Below, one piece after another: positions 6,200 to 10,109 of a stretch of DNA of 10,109 bases. The stretch is from assembly GCA_023129265.1 (NCBI GenBank), contig JAGMCJ010000100.1, positions 1 to 10,109 on the forward strand. Direction: 5' to 3'. Source of the DNA: Thermoplasmata archaeon (GTDB lineage Archaea; Thermoplasmatota; Thermoplasmata; RBG-16-68-12; JAGMCJ01). Both the position numbers and the translations under genes were made by a program. Under the pieces are notes generated by a model that was given only the letters and a program-made list of their open reading frames with translations, did no database searches and was not told where the DNA came from. Within the stretch, counting starts at the first letter, position 1, and every line of letters starts with the position of its first letter.

Positions 6200-6321
6200 T
6201 CTGCCTTGGCCAGACGCTATGGGTGAACGCAGAACCCAGCGACACGCCCCTTGGCTTTTTGGGGACGTACTTGAGGCGCCACGGTCAAGGGTTCAACCTG
6301 GAGCGAATCGGAGAGGCAAGA
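6200..6321 (+). promoter_or_regulatory. Structured 5' leader of the uL3 operon
   Basis: The predicted leader can form a closing helix CCTTGGCC (6204-6211) with GGTCAAGG (6283-6290), eight pairs including one G-U. Enclosed hairpins are TGGGT/ACCCA (6220-6224 with 6234-6238) and CCCC/GGGG (6247-6250 with 6261-6264). An alternative local hairpin CTTGA/TCAAG (6270-6274 with 6284-6288) would compete with the closing helix. The uL3 ribosome-binding site GGAG (6310-6313) lies 19 nt after the closing helix. A role in autogenous control by a ribosomal protein is inference only. Confidence 0.4.
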
Positions 6322-7320
6322 ATGCCAAAAAGACACAGGCCCAGGCATGGCTCTATGGGGTATTCCCCCCGTAAGCGGGCCGCGAGTGAGGTCCCGAGAT
6401 TCTCATCTTGGCCCGACGTTAGCGATGGTCCTAGAATCCAGGGATTCGCGGGGTACAAGGCCGGAATGACTCACGCGCTTGTCGTGGACTATAGGAAATC
6501 CAGCACAACTGCTGGCCAGGAGGTTCAGATTCCTGTCACTGTCATCGAGGTCCCTCCGATGAAGGTCGCTGCCGTACGACTGTACAAGGACACTCCTTAC
6601 GGCCTCAAGACAATCACCGAAATCTGGTCCCAGAAGCTTGACAAGCATCTGAAGAGAAGGCTCCCGGTGCCGAGCAAGTACGACACAGACAAGGCTTGGA
6701 AGGAGGTTGACTCGGCTAAGGTGGACGAGGTCAGACTACTCGTGTACACGCAGCCATACCTTGTCACTGGCGTTCCCAAGAAATCGCCTGAGATCATGGA
6801 GAACCGAATCGGTGGAGGAACGGTTGAGGAGAGACTCGAGTACGCGAGGAAGATCATTGGCACGGAGATCAAGATTCAGGATTTCACCCGAGAAGGGGAC
6901 GTCGTTGACGTCGCAGCCGTGACGAAAGGCAAGGGCTTTGGCGGGCATCACAAGAGGTGGGGAACGAAGCTCCTCTCGCACAAGGACAGCAAGAAGCGAA
7001 GAGGGGTCGGAACGACCGGAACCTTCAGACCGGGTTACACGAGACCGACTGTCCCCCAAGCCGGACAGGTTGGATACCATCAGAGGACAGAGTACAACAA
7101 GAGAGTCCTCAAGATAGGGAAGAACGGAGAGGACATCACGCCGAAAGGAGGATTCCTTTCGTACGGTCCCTTGAGGAATGGTTACGTCCTCCTCCACGGT
7201 TCGGTCCCAGGTCCAGCAAAGAGACTTGTGAGACTGAGGAACGCGATAAGACCCACCTTTGAACCGGTTGACAAGGTCGATCTTGAGTACATATCAACAA
7301 CATCGAAGCAGGGAGCTTGA
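6322..7320 (+). CDS. rpl3: Large-subunit ribosomal protein uL3
   Basis: 332 residues, the usual length for archaeal uL3, a protein that contacts 23S rRNA near the peptidyl-transferase centre and starts large-subunit assembly. Family landmarks are the basic N-terminus MPKRHRPRHGSMGYSPRKRA, GFAGYKAGMTHALVVD near residues 41-56, the region KGKGFGGHHKRWGTK near 200-215 followed by a basic stretch, and PQAGQVGYHQRTEYNKR near 245-261. The start ATG at 6322 has GGAG eight bases before it and gives the conserved N-terminus. The frame is open 45 codons further upstream to a GTG at 6187, but that extension has no family likeness and precedes the predicted transcription start. First gene of the operon; its stop overlaps the next start in TGATG. 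Confidence 0.98.
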   Translation: MPKRHRPRHGSMGYSPRKRAASEVPRFSSWPDVSDGPRIQGFAGYKAGMTHALVVDYRKSSTTAGQEVQIPVTVIEVPPMKVAAVRLYKDTPYGLKTITEIWSQKLDKHLKRRLPVPSKYDTDKAWKEVDSAKVDEVRLLVYTQPYLVTGVPKKSPEIMENRIGGGTVEERLEYARKIIGTEIKIQDFTREGDVVDVAAVTKGKGFGGHHKRWGTKLLSHKDSKKRRGVGTTGTFRPGYTRPTVPQAGQVGYHQRTEYNKRVLKIGKNGEDITPKGGFLSYGPLRNGYVLLHGSVPGPAKRLVRLRNAIRPTFEPVDKVDLEYISTTSKQGA

Positions 7321-8096
7321 TGGCGAAGAAGAGGAAGGAAAACGAAGTGAATGTCTACTCAGTCGAGGGCAAGGTAGTCAGGACCATCGAGCTTCCGGGA
7401 GTGTTCATGACCGGCGTCAGGACTGACTTGATACGTAGGGCGGTTGTGTCAGCTCAGGCCAACAGACGACAGTCATACGGTCCAAATCCCATGTCGGGCA
7501 TGAGGCATGCGGTCTCCACGTGGGGAAAGGGCCGGGGAGTCTCCCGTGTCCAGAGGATAACAGGGCAGCGCACGGCGGCACAATCTCCGGGCACCGTTGG
7601 CGGCAGGAAAGCGCATCCGCCAAGACCTGGCCATGACTGGTCGAAGAAGATAAACAAGAAGGAGAGGGTGATGGCGAGGGCTTCGGCTCTCGCCGCCACC
7701 AAGGACGTGGGGCTCGTATCCAAACGCGGACACGTCTTTGACGCTGACTTGACGCTTCCAGTAGTCGTCGAGGATGACATCGAGCTCCTGAAGACGACAC
7801 AGGAAGCCGTTGAACTTCTCAAGTCCATCAACGTTTTCGATGATGTGCTCCGTGCGAGGGAGAGGAAGATTCGAGCGGGTCGCGGAAAGATGAGGGCGAG
7901 GAAATATAGGCGGCCCACGAGCATTCTCGTTGCCCTCTCATCCAGCTCTGAATCAAGCCGCGCATTCACCAACATCCCGGGTGTGGACGTCTCCACTTCG
8001 AGGCATCTGAACACGGAGATACTGGCTCCAGGAGGAGAACCAGGAAGGCTCGTCCTCTTCAGTGAGAGCGCTCTGGAGGAGGTGAGAGCATGGTAA
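7320..8096 (+). CDS. rpl4: Large-subunit ribosomal protein uL4
   Basis: 258 residues from the ATG at 7320, which shares one base with the uL3 stop codon; GGGAG lies four bases before it. A TTG one codon earlier (7317) is a less likely start. The N-terminal strand VNVYSVEGKVVRTIELP and the long extended loop (about residues 47-112, with YGPNP, WGKGRG, GQRTAAQSPGTVGGRKAHPP) are typical of archaeal/eukaryotic uL4; the loop reaches the peptide exit tunnel. The C-terminal half has the core alpha/beta domain with the archaeal KMRARKYRRPTS region. In bacteria uL4 also represses its own S10 operon; no such role is shown here. The last 7 bases overlap the uL23 start. Confidence 0.97.
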   Translation: MAKKRKENEVNVYSVEGKVVRTIELPGVFMTGVRTDLIRRAVVSAQANRRQSYGPNPMSGMRHAVSTWGKGRGVSRVQRITGQRTAAQSPGTVGGRKAHPPRPGHDWSKKINKKERVMARASALAATKDVGLVSKRGHVFDADLTLPVVVEDDIELLKTTQEAVELLKSINVFDDVLRARERKIRAGRGKMRARKYRRPTSILVALSSSSESSRAFTNIPGVDVSTSRHLNTEILAPGGEPGRLVLFSESALEEVRAW

Positions 8097-8380
8097 AGGG
8101 TAGCGAGTTCGAGATTCTCCTGCATCCCTACGTTACGGAGAAAACGATGACTGGCATCGATGGCACAGCGAGGCAGGACCTCAAGGATGGGAACAGACTG
8201 GAGTTCTTGGTGAAGAGATCCGCGACCAAGAAGGAGATCAAGGAGGCCTTCGAGAGCCTCTTCGAGGTCAAGGTGGAGAAGGTCAACACGAAGATAAGAA
8301 AGGATGGAAAGCACGCTGTGATAAAGCTCAAGGAAGGCTACTCCGCAAAGGACGTTGGCGACCGGATTGGAGTGTTCTAG
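8090..8380 (+). CDS. rpl23: Large-subunit ribosomal protein uL23
   Basis: 96 residues, slightly longer than many archaeal homologues. uL23 sits at the exit of the peptide tunnel and is a docking site for signal recognition particle. Family features are HPYVTEKTM near residues 12-20, the strand RLEFLVKRSATKKEIKEAFESLF and the following VKVEKVNTKIRKDGKHAVIKLKEGYSA. A strong Shine-Dalgarno GGAGGTGA (8078-8085) lies inside the end of uL4, and the two frames overlap by 7 bases, indicating coupled translation. The stop codon is directly followed by the uL2 ATG. Confidence 0.97.
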   Translation: MVKGSEFEILLHPYVTEKTMTGIDGTARQDLKDGNRLEFLVKRSATKKEIKEAFESLFEVKVEKVNTKIRKDGKHAVIKLKEGYSAKDVGDRIGVF

Positions 8381-9076
8381 ATGGGGAAGAGACTGAGAAC
8401 GCAGAGAAGGGGCAAGGGCTCCCGCACGTACTCCTCACCCAGCCATCGGCACAGGGGAACGGTTCTCCTGCCCAAGATGGATGACCTTGATGGAGTGGTC
8501 GTGGACCTCGTCCATTCCCCGGGCCACACCGCCCCGCTCGCCAAGGTAAGGTTCGGTGAGAAGGAAGTGCTCATGCTTGCCTCCGATGGACTGCAGGTCG
8601 GTGAGACCGTCAGCATCGGGAAGATCTCGGTGGAGCGAGGTCATGTCCTCCCACTGGGTAGGATCCCAGAGAGCACCCTCGTCTTCAATGTGGAGTCCAA
8701 GCCGGGAGACGGAGGCAAGTTCGCCCGCTCGGCCGGAACCGCCGCCATGGTCGTCAGCCACGGTGCGAGGACGGTCATCAGGCTACCATCAGGGAAGTAC
8801 AGGTCGTTCGATTCGAAATGCAGAGCCACTGTCGGCGTCGTTGCCGGAAGTGGAAGAGGAGAGAAACCCTTCGCAAAGGCAGGTAAGAAGGTGAACGCCT
8901 ACAGGAGCAGAGCGAAGGCCCCATTCAGGACAAGCGGGGTTGCGATGAATCCTGTGAGCCACCCCCACGGAGGAGGCAGCCACCAGCATGTGGGCAAGCC
9001 GAGCACAGTCTCGGCCAATGCACCGCCAGGAAGAAAGGTTGGAAGGTTGTCCCCTAAGAAGAAGAAGAAGAGGTGA
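8381..9076 (+). CDS. rpl2: Large-subunit ribosomal protein uL2
   Basis: 231 residues, close to the usual archaeal length. uL2 binds 23S rRNA, is needed for subunit joining and lies near the peptidyl-transferase centre. The protein shows the N-terminal MGKRLRTQRRGKGSRTYSSP, the OB-fold core, AGTAAMVVSHGARTVIRLPSG near 118-138, and the conserved C-terminal loop AMNPVSHPHGGGSHQHVGKP near 188-207 followed by APPGRKVG. The loop residue before HPHGGG is Ser193 where Asp is usual. The tail ends SPKKKKKR; its GAA/GAG/AAG-rich coding bases also provide the GAGGTG ribosome-binding site of uS19. GGAG at 8369-8372, inside uL23, serves the start, which directly follows the uL23 stop. Confidence 0.97.
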   Translation: MGKRLRTQRRGKGSRTYSSPSHRHRGTVLLPKMDDLDGVVVDLVHSPGHTAPLAKVRFGEKEVLMLASDGLQVGETVSIGKISVERGHVLPLGRIPESTLVFNVESKPGDGGKFARSAGTAAMVVSHGARTVIRLPSGKYRSFDSKCRATVGVVAGSGRGEKPFAKAGKKVNAYRSRAKAPFRTSGVAMNPVSHPHGGGSHQHVGKPSTVSANAPPGRKVGRLSPKKKKKR

Positions 9077-9080
9077 TGAA

Positions 9081-9545
9081 ATGGCAAAGACAAAGACTTC
9101 AGGTTCCTCAAAAGCCGCCAGAAGGCGTATGAGAAAGAAGAAAGGTGCGATTGAGATTCGAAGGAAGAAGGAGTTCGCCTACAGGGGATACAGCCTTCCA
9201 GAACTGCAGGAAATGCCCCTCGACCAGTTCGTTGAACTGCTGCCAGCAAGAGCGAGAAGGACCATCAGGAGAGGGTTCAATGACGAGCAGAAGACATTCG
9301 TGGATAAGATTAGAGCGAACGAGAAGGAAGTGCTGAGAACTCACAGAAGAGAGATAATCATCCTTCCTGACTTTGTCGGAAGGAGGATAGACGTTTACAA
9401 CGGGAAAGAGTTCGTCAGAGTCGACGTCAAACCAGAGATGATTGGCCACTATCTCGGCGAGTTCGCCCTCACCCGGAAACCCGTGAAGCACTCAGGCCCG
9501 GGCGTGGGAGCTACACGATCATCCAAGTACATGCCACTGAAGTAG
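9081..9545 (+). CDS. rps19: Small-subunit ribosomal protein uS19
   Basis: 154 residues from the ATG at 9081, four bases after the uL2 stop and preceded by GAGGTG. uS19 sits in the head of the small subunit and contacts uS13 and the A-site finger of the large subunit. The archaeal/eukaryotic form is recognised by the N-terminal segment KKEFAYRGYSLPELQEMPLDQF, the ELLPARARRTIRRG segment, and the conserved C-terminal core PDFVGRRIDVYNGKEF, MIGHYLGEFALTRKPVKHS and GPGVGATRSSKYMPLK. The reading frame stays open 31 codons upstream inside uL2, but that part matches nothing and is an overlap shadow. Confidence 0.97.
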   Translation: MAKTKTSGSSKAARRRMRKKKGAIEIRRKKEFAYRGYSLPELQEMPLDQFVELLPARARRTIRRGFNDEQKTFVDKIRANEKEVLRTHRREIIILPDFVGRRIDVYNGKEFVRVDVKPEMIGHYLGEFALTRKPVKHSGPGVGATRSSKYMPLK

Positions 9546-9555
9546 GAGGAGAATG

Positions 9556-10002
9556 ATGGGTTACACCGCAGCGCCAGAAGAAGAAGACATCGCAAAGGCG
9601 ATCGGGAAGGAGATTCCAGTATCACCGAAGAAGTCGGTCGAAGTGTGCAGAGCACTGAGGGGAATGAATGTCGAGGACGCAAAAGAACTCCTCGAGGAGG
9701 TTATCGAGAAGAAGACGATCATCCCCTACAGAAGATACAAAAAGACGATTTCCCACAAGAAGGGCGGGGTTGCGGGAGGATACCCAGTTCGCGTTGCCAA
9801 GGCCATACTCAAGGTTCTCGAGGATGCGCAGTCAAACGCGGAGATGAACGAACTCGACCCAGAGACAATGAGAATCGAGGTCATCGCGGCCCATCGCGGA
9901 CGACGGACCGAGGGATTCAAGGCGAGGGCGCGGGGAAGGAGCACGAAATGGGACAAGGAGAAGGTCAACATCGAGGTCATACTCAGGAGCGAGGAGGAAT
10001 AG
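9556..10002 (+). CDS. rpl22: Large-subunit ribosomal protein uL22
   Basis: 148 residues from the second of two consecutive ATG codons (9553 and 9556). GGAGG at 9545-9549 is three bases from the first and six from the second, so the second is preferred; the difference is one Met. uL22 has a globular domain on the subunit surface and a hairpin lining the exit tunnel. Typical archaeal features are AIGKEIPVSPKKSVEVCRAL, the helix VEDAKELLEEVI, the KKGGVAGGYPVRVAKAILKVLEDAQSNAE segment and the hairpin AAHRGRRTEGFKARARGRS, ending in the strand VNIEVILRS. It follows uS19 by 10 bases. Confidence 0.97.
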   Translation: MGYTAAPEEEDIAKAIGKEIPVSPKKSVEVCRALRGMNVEDAKELLEEVIEKKTIIPYRRYKKTISHKKGGVAGGYPVRVAKAILKVLEDAQSNAEMNELDPETMRIEVIAAHRGRRTEGFKARARGRSTKWDKEKVNIEVILRSEEE

Positions 10003-10003
10003 G

Positions 10004-10109
10004 TTGGCGAACGAGAGAAAGATCGTGGAAGAAAAAATCCGCAGGATACTCCTGAAGGAGTACCTCATGGCCAGGACACGGAGAGCGGGATTCGGCGGTC
10101 TAGACATTC
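10004..10109 (+). CDS. rps3: Small-subunit ribosomal protein uS3 (5' part, cut by window edge)
   Basis: The final 106 bases encode 35 residues beginning with a TTG at 10004, one base after the uL22 stop, with GGAGG (9993-9997) six bases before it. The translation begins MANERKIVEEKIRRILLKEY and continues with LMARTRRAGFGGLDI, matching the N-terminus of archaeal uS3 (compare ERKFV... and EYL...AGFGG-DIQRTP). uS3 forms part of the mRNA entry site on the small subunit; its KH domain would follow outside the window. The only ATG nearby lies internally, after the conserved EY, so the TTG start is preferred. Confidence 0.9.
   Translation, partial: MANERKIVEEKIRRILLKEYLMARTRRAGFGGLDI

Noticed and set aside
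6187..6321. In-frame upstream extension of uL3 from a GTG (45 codons)
   Set aside because: No likeness to uL3 N-termini, lies before or at the transcription start predicted from the TATA box at 6167-6174, and the ATG at 6322 has a well-placed GGAG and gives the conserved MPKRHRPRHGS start.
7454..8314. Minus-strand open frame of 286 codons opposite uL4 and uL23
   Set aside because: Antisense to well-conserved ribosomal proteins; the translation has no recognisable domain.

Overview
This is an archaeal chromosome segment. The right part is the start of the archaeal S10/spc ribosomal-protein cluster in its usual order (uL3, uL4, uL23, uL2, uS19, uL22, uS3). Promoters are TATA-box type, genes are packed with Shine-Dalgarno motifs, and a tRNA-His gene carries a bulge-helix-bulge intron. 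The sequence is moderately GC-rich by eye. A euryarchaeal, possibly Thermoplasmatota, host is a guess from the overall look of the proteins and is not demonstrated.

Layout. Positions 38-142 (minus) hold tRNA-His(GTG), whose T-loop is interrupted by a 31-nt intron at the non-canonical site 59/60. Positions 183-5870 (minus) are one giant gene of 1895 codons. From the N-terminus the protein has a four-cysteine zinc ribbon, ten helical repeats of about 63-66 residues, a beta-sandwich plus roadblock/longin-like module, five more helical repeats, a second copy of the same module exactly 576 residues after the first, and a C-terminal region that reads as the C-terminal (post-catalytic) part of archaeal isoleucyl-tRNA synthetase. 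The catalytic core is absent. Positions 5871-6321 are a 451-bp divergent intergenic region with a TATA box for each direction, two matching inverted-repeat candidate operators (TTAACC-N8-GGYTAA) whose centres lie 63 bp apart, a small palindrome near the giant gene's promoter, and a foldable leader of roughly 125 nt before uL3. Positions 6322-10109 (plus) are the ribosomal-protein operon; uS3 is cut by the window edge.

The plus-strand genes are translationally coupled by overlaps or gaps of at most 10 nt, and their products are core parts of the large and small ribosomal subunits. The giant protein shares a regulatory region with this operon, lies next to a tRNA gene and ends in a synthetase-derived RNA-binding-type domain. 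This suggests, but does not prove, a link to translation, for example as a long scaffold or sensor. The most notable features are the giant protein's architecture, the tRNA intron in the T-loop and the paired operators.
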